Part shown: piece after piece, positions 28,249 through 35,377 of the stretch
Layout of the letters: the number at the start of each line of letters is the position of its first letter
Position numbering within the stretch: position 1 is the first letter of the stretch
From: Geobacillus proteiniphilus
GTDB lineage: Bacteria; Bacillota; Bacilli; Bacillales; Anoxybacillaceae
Direction of reading: 5' to 3'
DNA length: 55,069 nt
Assembly: GCF_001908025.1 (NCBI RefSeq)
Contig: NZ_MQMG01000018.1
Coordinates: 1-55,069, forward strand
Notes under the pieces: generated by a model
What the model was told of the DNA's origin: nothing
Databases searched by the model: none
The model's input: only the letters and a program-made list of their open reading frames with translations
Translations under genes and position numbers: made by a program

Positions 28249-28299
28249 ATAAGATGAATTAAGAAGGTGGCTCATTGTTGAGCTCTGTGCCTCTTCCTC

Positions 28300-28398
28300 T
28301 ACAAGCTGATTCGAAGAAGCGGGATGCGTCGAGGCAACTCGCAGCGGATTCGATGATGCTTATGCTCGTCTCTACCAATTGAGCTAAATCAATATTTA
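28300..28398 (-). other. tRNA fragment inside the tRNA array
   Basis: On the minus strand TTAGCTCAATTGGTAGAG (28387-28370) is identical for 18 bases to the D-arm region of the adjacent tRNA-Thr, but the sequence after it does not fold into an anticodon arm. About 60 bases on, TTCGAATC resembles a T loop and AATCAG could weakly pair with the TTGATT before the D arm. It looks like a broken tRNA or recombination scar. The surrounding 28249-28398 interval carries nothing else. Confidence 0.55.
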
Positions 28399-28491
28399 TG
28401 GCGGAGGAGGAGGGATTCGAACCCCCGCGGGCTGTGACACCCCTATCGGTTTTCGAAACCGACCCCTTCAGCCAGACTTGGGTACTCCTCC
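28399..28491 (-). tRNA. tRNA-Ser(CGA)
   Basis: Class II tRNA; acceptor GGAGGAG/CTCCTCC, anticodon CGA in loop TTCGAAA, long variable arm, T loop TTCGAAT; 3' CCA is encoded. Confidence 0.97.
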
Positions 28492-28508
28492 GTAGCTGTT
28501 TGGAGCGA

Positions 28509-28591
<83 letters not shown>

Positions 28592-28597
28592 ATACAA

Positions 28598-28669
28598 TGG
28601 AGCGTAGGGGATTTGAACCCCTGACCTCTTCGCTGCCAGCGAAGCGTTCTCCCCCTGAACTAACGCCCC
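28598..28669 (-). tRNA. tRNA-Ala(GGC)
   Basis: Anticodon GGC in loop CTGGCAG; acceptor GGGGCGT/ACGCTCC contains the G3:U70 pair that defines alanine tRNAs; T loop TTCAAAT. CCA not encoded. Confidence 0.96.
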
Positions 28670-28673
28670 ATGA

Positions 28674-28748
28674 TGGTGGAGTATACTGGGATCGAACCAG
28701 TGACCCCCACGCTGTCAACGTGGTGCTCTCCCGCTGAGCTAATACTCC
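28674..28748 (-). tRNA. tRNA-Val(GAC)
   Basis: Acceptor GGAGTAT/ATACTCC, anticodon GAC in loop TTGACAG, T loop TTCGATC; 3' CCA encoded. First tRNA after 5S rRNA. Confidence 0.97.
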
Positions 28749-28757
28749 ACGTTGTTT

Positions 28758-28874
<117 letters not shown>

Positions 28875-28891
28875 CAATGGCGACGATTTTT

Positions 28892-28919
28892 ATTATAAAG
28901 CAATCCAAAAGTTTGTCAA
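28892..28919 (-). promoter_or_regulatory. Strong promoter of the orphan 5S-tRNA operon
   Basis: On the minus strand consensus TTGACA (28919-28914), 16-bp spacer, consensus TATAAT (28897-28892). Predicted start about 28885, some 11 bases before mature 5S. Confidence 0.92.
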
Positions 28920-28980
28920 GTTTTTTTGTATCTTTTATTTCAGTTCTTTCAGAATCGGAACGACAATGTAAAATCTACTA

Positions 28981-29017
28981 TAAAAAAATGAAAGAGTCAA
29001 CCCTCTTTTTCATTTTT
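28981..29017. terminator. Bidirectional terminator-like hairpin
   Basis: AAAATGAAAGAG..CTCTTTTTCATTTTTTT with A/T runs on both sides, isolating the 5S-tRNA operon from the toxin locus. Confidence 0.7.
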
Positions 29018-29049
29018 TTCGATCTTCACTGTCCCTTTCTCTAAAGTTC

Positions 29050-29079
29050 TTGTCATCCCCTTCCTTATGCGCGTATAAT
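29050..29079 (+). promoter_or_regulatory. Promoter of the antisense RNA of the toxin locus
   Basis: TTGTCA (29050-29055), 18-bp spacer, TATAAT (29074-29079). Confidence 0.6.
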
Positions 29080-29085
29080 AAAAGA

Positions 29086-29232
29086 AGCAGGAACGTACAA
29101 TAAAGCAGGGCATTGGCGGCCACCAATGCCCTGTCCATACACAGCCGCTGCAAGAAGCGCAGTGGCCCAAGCCTCGGGCATCGTAACCTACCCTCGCCTC
29201 GGCCTAGCAGGGTGGGTTACTTTTTGTCTTTT
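29086..29232 (+). ncRNA. Predicted antisense antitoxin RNA, RatA-like
   Basis: A transcript from the promoter at 29050-29079 would run about 147 nt to an intrinsic terminator (GTAACC..ACCCT / AGGGT..GGTTAC then TTTTTGTCTTTT, 29183-29230). It has no credible ORF and is antisense to the stop codon and the 3' untranslated region of the toxin gene on the minus strand, as RatA is to txpA in B. subtilis. Predicted from sequence signals only. Confidence 0.6.
29099..29133 (-). terminator. 3' hairpin of the toxin mRNA
   Basis: CAGGGCATTGG/CCAATGCCCTG perfect 11-bp stem, 6-nt loop, then CTTTATTG on the minus strand. Confidence 0.65.
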
Positions 29233-29306
29233 GATACGGCGATCACCGCGACGATGAGTGACGCAAACGCAATCATGAGCGTCAGCGCGTCGGCAATCGA
29301 CATCAT
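29217..29306 (-). CDS. Putative holin-like type I toxin (TxpA/Fst-like), 29 aa
   Basis: A 29-residue peptide: MMSIADALTLMIAF..., one hydrophobic membrane helix, then a charged tail SKDKK. The pattern (short Asp-containing N-terminus, xALxLMIxFxxLIVAVI, basic end) is that of the putative holin-like toxins of the TxpA/Fst group, which damage the membrane when made in excess. AAAGGGGGTGG precedes the start by about 5 bases. An extended -10 promoter lies at 29372-29380. A convergent antisense RNA overlaps the 3' end of the gene. Starting at the second ATG (29303) gives 28 aa. Confidence 0.75.
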   Translation of the reverse strand: MMSIADALTLMIAFASLIVAVIAVSKDKK

Positions 29307-29371
29307 CAGCACCACCCCCTTTCGTTCAGGGAGTGGCCACTGCCCACCCTGCATATGGCTGTGCATGTTTC

Positions 29372-29380
29372 ATTATACCA
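29372..29380 (-). promoter_or_regulatory. Extended -10 promoter of the toxin gene
   Basis: TGGTATAAT on the minus strand (ATTATACCA at 29372-29380) about 66 bases upstream of the toxin ATG; -35 weak. Confidence 0.6.
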
Positions 29381-29513
29381 TCAAATCAAGCAAACGCGAA
29401 TATACATTCGCATCCTCGTTGAAAATTAGGAATGTTTCCCTACCCGAGGGGGACAAACGCCACTTTTCCCGTTGCTTCGTGCCGCCGCTTCCACAGCCCT
29501 TCTTCCCTGCTTC

Positions 29514-30011
29514 CTATAGCCGCTGAAACTCCGGTGTTTTCATCAGGTACCCGAAAAACTGTTGTTTCGCTTGTCGGTATTCTTCCATGTTTTTTCCTCC
29601 GTATTTCTTTTTCAGCTCATCATATTCGACTCTATACCGATCGTTGGCCAGCAACACCTCGCGAAACTTCCAAAATAGATCAAGTTCCGAACCAATGGCC
29701 GTCAGCTGCACTCCTAACGGCAAATCAGCCGTCTCATCATAAAACGCGCAAAATGAATCGGTTCGAATACTTCCCTCATTCACCTTATACAAGGTAGATA
29801 GCTTCTCGACGGCATCTGCAAACATCGACTCCGGAACCCGCACTTGCAGGTCGACATCCCCTTTCGTGAGACTGTTGGGAATCGCCGTGCTTCCGACATG
29901 CTGCACATCTGCCTTGGGGAGCAACCGCAAAATACGCTCTCTATGTTCCAAAAACACACGCTCCGCCCGCTCGCTAATCTGATTGGAAAGCAAAAAAGAA
30001 ACGAGTTCCAT
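29514..30011 (-). CDS. GrpB/UPF0157-family nucleotidyltransferase-like protein
   Basis: A 165-aa GrpB-family protein. VQHVGSTAIPNSLTKGDVDLQVRVP is the signature: a nucleotidyltransferase-like GS...DVDL motif. EYRQAKQQFFGYLM closes the chain. Some relatives are fused to dephospho-CoA kinase; function of lone members is unknown. The start is chosen at ATG 30011 (MELVSF), which gives 7-8 bases to GGGAGGAG; an ATG at 30017 is too close to that site. A truncated IS lies 74 bases upstream and the toxin locus lies downstream. Confidence 0.82.
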   Translation of the reverse strand: MELVSFLLSNQISERAERVFLEHRERILRLLPKADVQHVGSTAIPNSLTKGDVDLQVRVPESMFADAVEKLSTLYKVNEGSIRTDSFCAFYDETADLPLGVQLTAIGSELDLFWKFREVLLANDRYRVEYDELKKKYGGKNMEEYRQAKQQFFGYLMKTPEFQRL

Positions 30012-30085
30012 GTCCATTCTCCTCCCTGCCCTATTTTTTTCAACACAAACCCGTTCTTCCCCTTCCACGCTTGAAAATGATTTGT

Positions 30086-30435
30086 TTGAACGCTCTCCCA
30101 CCTACGCTAACGCTTAGAGGTGGGAGATTCTTGGGAACACCCGCCCCACGGCAGGCTGTTAACCAAGCCATCCCCGTGCGTCCCACGGTTCAGCTGCCTT
30201 ACAAAGACAGCAAACGAAGTCCTTCATTCAGAATATTCCGAGCGGCGTTCTCGTCTCGATCGTGTTCGGCTCCGCAGTTCGGGCACACCCACTCGCGGAT
30301 GGACAGCGATTTCACCTCAACCTGCCGATGCCCGCAGCACGAGCACAATTGGCAAGAGGGAGATCGATGGCGAATACCGATTCATCCCCCTCTTACGCCC
30401 ATGCGTGGAAGTGAGGGTCTTCTCGGCGCGAGATG
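30086..30435 (-). mobile_element. Internally deleted TnpB-type IS (350 bp), non-autonomous
   Basis: Both ends match the complete element at 32668-34046. The left end CATCTCGCGCCGAGAAGACC starts next to TTTAT (minus strand), and the right end finishes in GGTGGGAGAGCGTTCAA. About 1 kb is missing; the inside keeps the TnpB C-terminal zinc-finger and [10 protein letters not shown]-like coding region (about 30180-30350), joined to the left end at a GGC shared by both sides. It may still carry the omega-RNA region at its right end. It can only move with transposase supplied from elsewhere. Confidence 0.85.
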
Positions 30436-30533
30436 ATAAATTGTGAACTCCTTCCCCTCTTCGTTGCATCCCTTGCCCCTATTTTGTATCATGAATAATT
30501 AAGAGAAATTTAGCAGAAAAAGGAGTGCCGACC

Positions 30534-31148
30534 ATGACCAAACAACTCCCTCCCGGCCAATTCGAAACCGAAAAATGGCCGATTTTGCATGAAGGAGATG
30601 TGTACGAATTCGATGAAGCGACATGGAATTTCCGACTGTTCGGCGATGTGAAAGAGGAGGTGTCGCTTTCGTATCAAGAAGTGATGCAGCTGCCCAAGAC
30701 GGTTTCAACCATCGATATGCATTGTGTCACAACATGGTCAAAATTCGACACGACGTTTGAAGGCATCGCCTTTCGTGAATTTTTGCGCTTTGTCGAACTA
30801 GATCCGGACGTGAAATACGTGAAAATTTACGGATATTTAAATGGCGACCGGTTCGGCTATTCGGCGAACTTGCCGCTTGAGGCGCTGATGGGCGACGATG
30901 CCTTGTTTGTCTACCGATGGAAAGACAAGCATCACGATTGGCAGGACATCTCGCCGAAGCACGGCTATCCGCTCCGTTTCATTCCGCCGGCGACGTTTTA
31001 CTTATGGAAAGGGGCGAAATGGGCGTCCGGCATCCGCTTTATGAAGGAAGATGAGCCGGGCTATTGGGAAGAGCGCGGCTATTCGATGACCGCCAACCCG
31101 TTTAAAGAGGAGCGATTTGCCGAGTGGGTGCCGCGTCTTCGCTTTTGA
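30534..31148 (+). CDS. Sulfite-oxidase-like molybdopterin oxidoreductase domain protein
   Basis: A 204-aa protein of the oxidoreductase molybdopterin-binding fold (SUOX/MsrP type). The molybdenum-ligand cysteine is in STIDMHCVTTWSKFDTTFEGI; SPKHGYPLRFIPPATFYLWKGAKWASGI and DEPGYWEERGYS are typical later blocks. No signal peptide or Tat motif is visible, and no haem partner is adjacent, so it is probably cytoplasmic; the substrate is unknown. The start is ATG 30534 with AAAAAGGAG 9 bases upstream; a GTG at 30525 lies too close to it. It is monocistronic and convergent with ribU across a shared terminator. Confidence 0.87.
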   Translation: MTKQLPPGQFETEKWPILHEGDVYEFDEATWNFRLFGDVKEEVSLSYQEVMQLPKTVSTIDMHCVTTWSKFDTTFEGIAFREFLRFVELDPDVKYVKIYGYLNGDRFGYSANLPLEALMGDDALFVYRWKDKHHDWQDISPKHGYPLRFIPPATFYLWKGAKWASGIRFMKEDEPGYWEERGYSMTANPFKEERFAEWVPRLRF

Positions 31149-31172
31149 CGAAGCCAAGGCGGTCGGCAAACC

Positions 31173-31210
31173 AAAAAAGCGAGGGGTTGAGAAAAACACC
31201 CTCGCTTTTT
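31173..31210. terminator. Bidirectional terminator between molybdoenzyme gene and ribU
   Basis: AAAAAGCGAGGG..CCCTCGCTTTTT stem-loop with A and T tracts. Confidence 0.9.
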
Positions 31211-31215
31211 GATCA

Positions 31216-31800
31216 TCAAGCGGCTTGGCGGGATGCGGCTTGTTTCTCAAGCCAAGAGCCAAGGCGCAAAAAGAGAAGCATAAACACCGCCGCCGCCATC
31301 GCTCCTTTGACGACGTTAAACGGCAAAATCGCCGAGATGACCAATGCTTTTGTTTCCGGCGCGCTCATCGCCGGAGCGCCGAGGAAAAGCGTGTATGCCG
31401 GCAAAAAGACGTAGTAGTTGAGCACGCTCATGATGAGAGCCATTGTCGCCGTTCCCGCCGCCAGCCCCAGCAGCATGCCTTTTTTCGACGCGGCTTTTCG
31501 ATAAATATAGAAAACAGGCAAAATGAACGCCACCCCGGCGGTGAAATTGGCCATCTGCCCGACCGGAACGCCGGTCGCGCTGCCGACGAAAACATAGTTC
31601 AGCACGTTTTTGAATAGCTCGACCGCAACGCCGGCGAGCGGACCGTACAAAAGCGCCGCGACAAGCGCCGGGATGTCGCTGAAGTCGACAAGCAAAAAGT
31701 TGGGAAACGGCGGCAGCGGAAAATTGAGCATCATAAGCACATACGCCATGGCGCTAAAGACGCCGATGACCACAAAGGCGCGGACGTTGAACGATTTCAT
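31216..31800 (-). CDS. ribU: Riboflavin transporter, ECF S component
   Basis: A 194-aa membrane protein with six hydrophobic segments. PFPNFLLVDFSDIPALVAALLYGPLAGVAVE, NVLNYVFVGSATGVPVGQMANFTAG and YYVFLPAYTLFLG are RibU signatures; VVKGAMAAAVFMLL is the last helix. It binds riboflavin and works with the shared ECF energy module encoded elsewhere. The start is ATG 31800 with GGGGAGGAGA upstream. It is controlled by an FMN riboswitch with a terminator hairpin in its leader. Confidence 0.95.
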   Translation of the reverse strand: MKSFNVRAFVVIGVFSAMAYVLMMLNFPLPPFPNFLLVDFSDIPALVAALLYGPLAGVAVELFKNVLNYVFVGSATGVPVGQMANFTAGVAFILPVFYIYRKAASKKGMLLGLAAGTATMALIMSVLNYYVFLPAYTLFLGAPAMSAPETKALVISAILPFNVVKGAMAAAVFMLLFLRLGSWLEKQAASRQAA

Positions 31801-31863
31801 ATCAAGTCTCCTCCCCTTCTCGTGATCCATCCTCACAAGAAGAAGGCTGCCGTATTGAGCGCA

Positions 31864-31898
31864 AATAAAAACTCCCTTAAGCACGGAGCCTAAGGGAG
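31864..31898 (-). terminator. Riboswitch-controlled terminator ahead of ribU
   Basis: CTCCCTTA/TAAGGGAG stem followed by TTTTTATTTG on the minus strand, between the FMN aptamer and ribU. Confidence 0.88.
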
Positions 31899-31950
31899 AA
31901 AAAGGGTATGCTCAACTAGGCGTCTCGAATACACACGAAACACCGGCAAA

Positions 31951-32085
31951 CCTTCATCTTCTCCCATCCAGACTATACTGTCGGCTCCGGACTCGCACCG
32001 GATCCTGCCTTGCGGCTCGCGGGCTGAGAGGCATCCGCCTCATCACCGCCGGTCGGGAATTTCACCCTGCCCCGAAGATGAATCG
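31951..32085 (-). ncRNA. FMN riboswitch (RFN element)
   Basis: On the minus strand the conserved RFN blocks appear in order: CTTCGGGGCAGGGTGAAATT, CCCGACCGGCGGTGAT, GAGCCGCAAGGCAGGATCC, GGTGCGAGTCCGG, AGCCGACAGTATAGTCTGGA and TGGGAGAAGATG. FMN binding is expected to favour the terminator at 31864-31898 and shut ribU off. Confidence 0.97.
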
Positions 32086-32116
32086 TTTATACATTTTTTA
32101 TTATTCTGATTAATTT

Positions 32117-32145
32117 AGTATACAATACCTCTTTTCATTTGTCTA
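32117..32145 (-). promoter_or_regulatory. Sigma-A promoter of the FMN riboswitch-ribU transcript
   Basis: On the minus strand TAGACA (32145-32140), 17-bp spacer, TATACT (32122-32117). Confidence 0.75.
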
Positions 32146-32193
32146 TCATTTTTTCTCATGTATTTTATGTTTGGCGCCTACTCCGCCAACTTG

Positions 32194-32667
32194 TCAATTC
32201 TCCTTTGGAAGCATATCCCCCGGCTCGAGCACCGGCGGATGGACGTCCACCGTATCGGCGTATTCCAGCCCGGTTCCGGTATTTAATACGACGACCGTCT
32301 CCCCATCACGAATCCAACCGCTCTCGCGCAACTGACGGGCCGCCGCAAACGCCGCCGCTCCTCCCGGGCAAATGAACGCCCCTTCGAGTTCGGCTGCCGT
32401 CCACTGTTCAGCCAAAATCGCTTCATCGTTGACGGCAATAGCGCAACCGTCCGTCTCATACACCGCCTCAAGAACAAGGAAGTCGCCAAGCGCTTTCGGC
32501 ACATTGATGCCAAACGCCACTGTATGGGCGTTCGGCCAAAACTCCGATTCACGTTTTTTCTCCTTCCACGCCTTGACGATCGGCGCGCAATGCTCGGCCT
32601 GCACAGCGACAAGCCGCGGCATGCGGCCGTCCACCCAGCCGAGCGCCTGCAGTTCTTTGATCGCCTT
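32194..32667 (-). pseudogene. thrC: Threonine synthase, 3' part (split by IS)
   Basis: The last 157 codons of a threonine synthase, in the same frame as the 5' part at 34047-34787. Sequence resumes with KAIKELQALGWVDG right after the IS and includes AVQAEHCAPIVKAW, GINVPKALGDFLVLEAV and FICPGGAAAFAAARQL, the C-terminal half of the PLP fold-type II enzyme. Joined to the 5' part it makes a complete 404-aa protein with no other damage, so the gene was intact when the element arrived. See the 5' part for function. Confidence 0.92.
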
Positions 32668-32850
32668 TTGAACGCTCTCCCACCTACGCGTACACTTAGA
32701 GGCGGGAGATTCTTGGGAACACCCGCCCCACGGCAGGCTGTCAACCAAGCCATCCCCGTGCGTCCCACGGTTCAGCTGCCCTACAACGACAGCAAACGAA
32801 GGCCTTCATTCAAGATATTCCGGGCGGCGTTCTGGTCCCGGTCATGTTCG
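32668..32850 (-). ncRNA. Predicted omega-RNA (reRNA) region of the IS right end
   Basis: By analogy with characterised TnpB elements, the guide RNA scaffold comprises the 3' end of tnpB and the right-end hairpins, with the guide read from DNA just past the element. Here that flank is the thrC sequence AAGGCGATCAAAGAACTGC. The 5' boundary given is a guess. Confidence 0.5.
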
Positions 32851-33893
32851 GCTCCGCAGGTTGGGCACACCCACTCGCGGATGTCGAGCGATTTCACTTC
32901 AACCTGCCGATGCCCGCAGCACGAGCACAATTGGCTCGATGGGAAGGTGCTCGCGACACGGACCACCGTCCGCCCGTACCATTTCGCTTTATACTCGAGC
33001 ATGTTGAGAAAACGCCCCCATGCGGAATTGGAAATGCTCTTGGCCAGCTTGCGATTCTTCTGCATGTTCCGCACGCGCAAGTCCTCCACGCACACCACTT
33101 GGTTTTCGCGGATGAGCCGGGTGGACCATTTGTGCAGGAAATCGTTCCGGCAGTTCGTGATTTTCTCATGAAGCTTGGCCACCTTCAAATGAGCTTTGCG
33201 CCAGTTCGAACCGCCCGGCTTTCGGCGGGACATCACCCGCTGCCAATAGGCCAGCTTCTCTTCGTATCGGCGCCAATACTGGGGGTGTTCCATCTTCTCT
33301 CCAGTGGAAAGAACCACCATATGTTTCAACCCCAAATCGACGCCCACTTGCTTGTCCGTCGCCGGTAATGGAGGGATTTCCGTTTCGACGAGGATGGAGA
33401 CAAAATACTTCCCCGTTCGGTTTCGGCGAACGGTGGCGGAGAGAATGCGGCCTTCCACCTCACGGCTTTTGGCAAACTTCACCCATCCAAGTTTCGGGAG
33501 TTTCAAGCGATGGCCGTCCACTTCGATCGATGGGCGCCCTTTCTTTGGGTAGTTGCACTGGGCGGTGTACGATTGATTCGGGTGTTTTTTGCTTTTGAAG
33601 CGGGGAGCGTTCGCGATTCCATCGAAGAACCGGTCAAACGCCTCGTCCAGTTGCTGCAGCGCGTTTTGCAAGGCGGTCGAATCGGGCGCCTTCAGCCACG
33701 GGAGCGTTTGTTTCAATGCCGTCAGCCTCTTGGAACATTCGTTGTAGCCAAGCCCTCTTCCGGTGGTTTCATACGCCTGATTCCACTCGTCCAAAAAGTG
33801 GTTGTACACAAATCGGCAACACCCGATCGTTTGGTGGATGAGCTTCACTTGTTTTTGGGTGGGATACAGCCGAAAGCGATAGGCTTTATACAT
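32781..33893 (-). CDS. tnpB: RNA-guided nuclease TnpB (IS200/IS605 family)
   Basis: A 370-aa TnpB with an intact RuvC centre: Asp186 in VGVDLGLKH, Glu270 in VCVEDLRV, Asp353 in [12 protein letters not shown]. The zinc finger is C323xxC326 ... C343PTC346. The N-terminal helix-turn-helix domain begins [15 protein letters not shown]. TnpB proteins of this family are RNA-guided DNA nucleases that promote retention of their element. All catalytic residues are present, so the protein is probably functional. The start is ATG 33893 with TAGGAGGG upstream. It lies in the same direction as the thrC gene it interrupts. Confidence 0.95.
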   Translation of the reverse strand: MYKAYRFRLYPTQKQVKLIHQTIGCCRFVYNHFLDEWNQAYETTGRGLGYNECSKRLTALKQTLPWLKAPDSTALQNALQQLDEAFDRFFDGIANAPRFKSKKHPNQSYTAQCNYPKKGRPSIEVDGHRLKLPKLGWVKFAKSREVEGRILSATVRRNRTGKYFVSILVETEIPPLPATDKQVGVDLGLKHMVVLSTGEKMEHPQYWRRYEEKLAYWQRVMSRRKPGGSNWRKAHLKVAKLHEKITNCRNDFLHKWSTRLIRENQVVCVEDLRVRNMQKNRKLAKSISNSAWGRFLNMLEYKAKWYGRTVVRVASTFPSSQLCSCCGHRQVEVKSLDIREWVCPTCGAEHDRDQNAARNILNEGLRLLSL

Positions 33894-34046
33894 GATCTTC
33901 CCTCCTACATCAGGGAACGTATGTTCTATCCCTATCCATTTTACACCTTCTGTTTTGTTGAGGCAAGAGGAAGATCGACGACGAATCCCGATTCATCCCC
34001 CACTGACGCTCACGCGTGGAAGTGGGGGTCTTCTCGGCGCGAGATG

Positions 34047-34787
34047 ATAAATGCCGATCAACCCGACGCCGCCGGTCGGATACAAAATGACATCCGGGAG
34101 CTGCCACGAGAATTGTTCGGCAATTTCCAGTCCCATCGTTTTCTTCCCTTCAATCCGGTACGGTTCTTTCAACGTCGACGCATCGTACCAGCCATATTCG
34201 CGGATTGCTTTGGCGACAATTTGCCCGGCATCGCTAATGAGGCCGTTGACTAAATACAGTTCCGCCCCAGCGATGGCGCATTCCTTTCGCGTCAGTTCCG
34301 GCGCATCAACCGGCATGACGACCGTCGCCTGGATGCCGGCTCGAGCGGCATAGAGCGACCACGCCGCACCCGCGTTGCCGTTTGTCGGCATCGCGAGCTG
34401 TTTGACGCCCAGTTCCTTTGCTTTCGACACCCCAACCGCCGCGCCGCGAGCTTTAAACGTCCCTGTTGGAATAACCCCTTCGTCTTTCATGTAGAGCGCT
34501 TCAATGCCGATTTCCCGCCCTAAGCGCTGCATCGGCACAAGCGGCGTCATCCCTTCGCCGAGCGACACGATATGTTCAGGATGCTTTACCGGCAGCAACT
34601 CATGATAACGCCATAAATTCGCTTCACGTTCCCTCAGCACATCCCTCTTGACTTTTTGGCGCATCGACTCCAAGTCGTAAGCGACAAGAAGCGGCGAACC
34701 GCATTCGCAAAGTTGATGGATTTGGTCGACATCGTATGTACGTTCACACTTTGGGCAATATAGGTGGGATACATAGCTGAATCGCAA
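34047..34787 (-). pseudogene. thrC: Threonine synthase, 5' part (split by IS)
   Basis: The first 247 codons of a threonine synthase that makes threonine from O-phosphohomoserine with PLP. An N-terminal zinc-ribbon-like motif (YCPKCERTYDVDQIHQLCECG) is present, absent from the shorter B. subtilis ThrC. LGEGMTPLVPM, the PLP lysine in GTFKARGA (about residue 112) and PTNGNAGAAWSLYAA follow. The reading ends at PTGGVGLIGIY, where the IS begins. The start appears to be TTG 34787 with AAAGGAGAG upstream. As it stands the chain would end in 17 IS-encoded residues and lack half the fold, so it is inactive. Another thrC probably exists with hom/thrB elsewhere (inference). Confidence 0.92.
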
Positions 34788-35012
34788 ATGACTTCTCTCC
34801 TTTCTTGCTCACTTCATCCGCACCGGACAAACGGTGTCTCCTTCACCGTTTCAGAAAGGCATAACCGGCGGCAGTTGGCTTTTTCACTATAACATAATAG
34901 CCATCGTCGGCATCTCCTCCCTCGCTTTTATGCATAATTGCGCCAAACCAGCAAACACTATAGTCGAACATTTCATGGTCCCAGCTGAATAGACTGCCAG
35001 GAGGTGATCGCA

Positions 35013-35132
35013 GTGGATCGAAAAACAAAAGAAAACGTGAACAATCTGGAAACGAAAGCGACACCAGGAAATCTTGCTGCGCAAAAACAGGCAGAAAGCG
35101 AAAAAAACAAGCAGCGTGCACCGAAGATGTGA
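35013..35132 (+). CDS. Small hydrophilic protein of unknown function, 39 aa
   Basis: A 39-residue, Lys/Asn/Glu/Gln-rich peptide starting (V)DRKTKENVNNLETK and ending NKQRAPKM. AGGAGGTGATC lies 6 bases ahead of its GTG start, a full-strength ribosome site, and a terminator follows at 35160-35194. Composition recalls small acid-soluble spore proteins, but I do not recognise a family. It would be skipped by length-filtered gene callers. No convincing vegetative promoter is visible; a TATAGT lies near 34962. Confidence 0.6.
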   Translation: MDRKTKENVNNLETKATPGNLAAQKQAESEKNKQRAPKM

Positions 35133-35159
35133 CCAAGGAAAAGCGGACGATCCAAAACA

Positions 35160-35194
35160 TCGAAGCGGTTTTCCTAGGCGGTGAACCGCTTTGT
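35160..35194 (+). terminator. Terminator after the 39-aa gene
   Basis: AAGCGGTT/AACCGCTT stem with a 13-nt loop and TTGTTG after it. Confidence 0.6.
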
Positions 35195-35377
35195 TGCGTG
35201 AAAGACGTCGCGACGAACCCTCCTTGCCTTTTTTCCTCATGAAGTTGTCCCTCTATTTTTCATTGTTTCGATCCACATATGATAAAATAAAATGGAAAGC
35301 GCCGTCTATTTTTTCCTTTCCAGTTGGAAGAATCATTCATCGATCCAAGCAAATCGATGCATAAAGGAGATGGGCCA

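Larger units (their letters stand above)
32668..34046 (-). mobile_element. Complete TnpB-only IS (IS605/IS1341 type), 1379 bp, inside thrC
   Basis: Ends are defined by the host gene: left end CATCTCGCGCC after TTTAT (minus strand), right end ...GAGAGCGTTCAA before AAGGCGATC. There is no target duplication and no terminal inverted repeat, as expected for IS200/IS605 elements. Subterminal hairpins are present at both ends (GTGGGGG-type at the left, CTCCCRCCT/AGGTGGGAG-type at the right). It encodes only tnpB; a TnpA must come from another locus. Related ends occur at 30086-30435 and 38601-38683. Confidence 0.93.
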
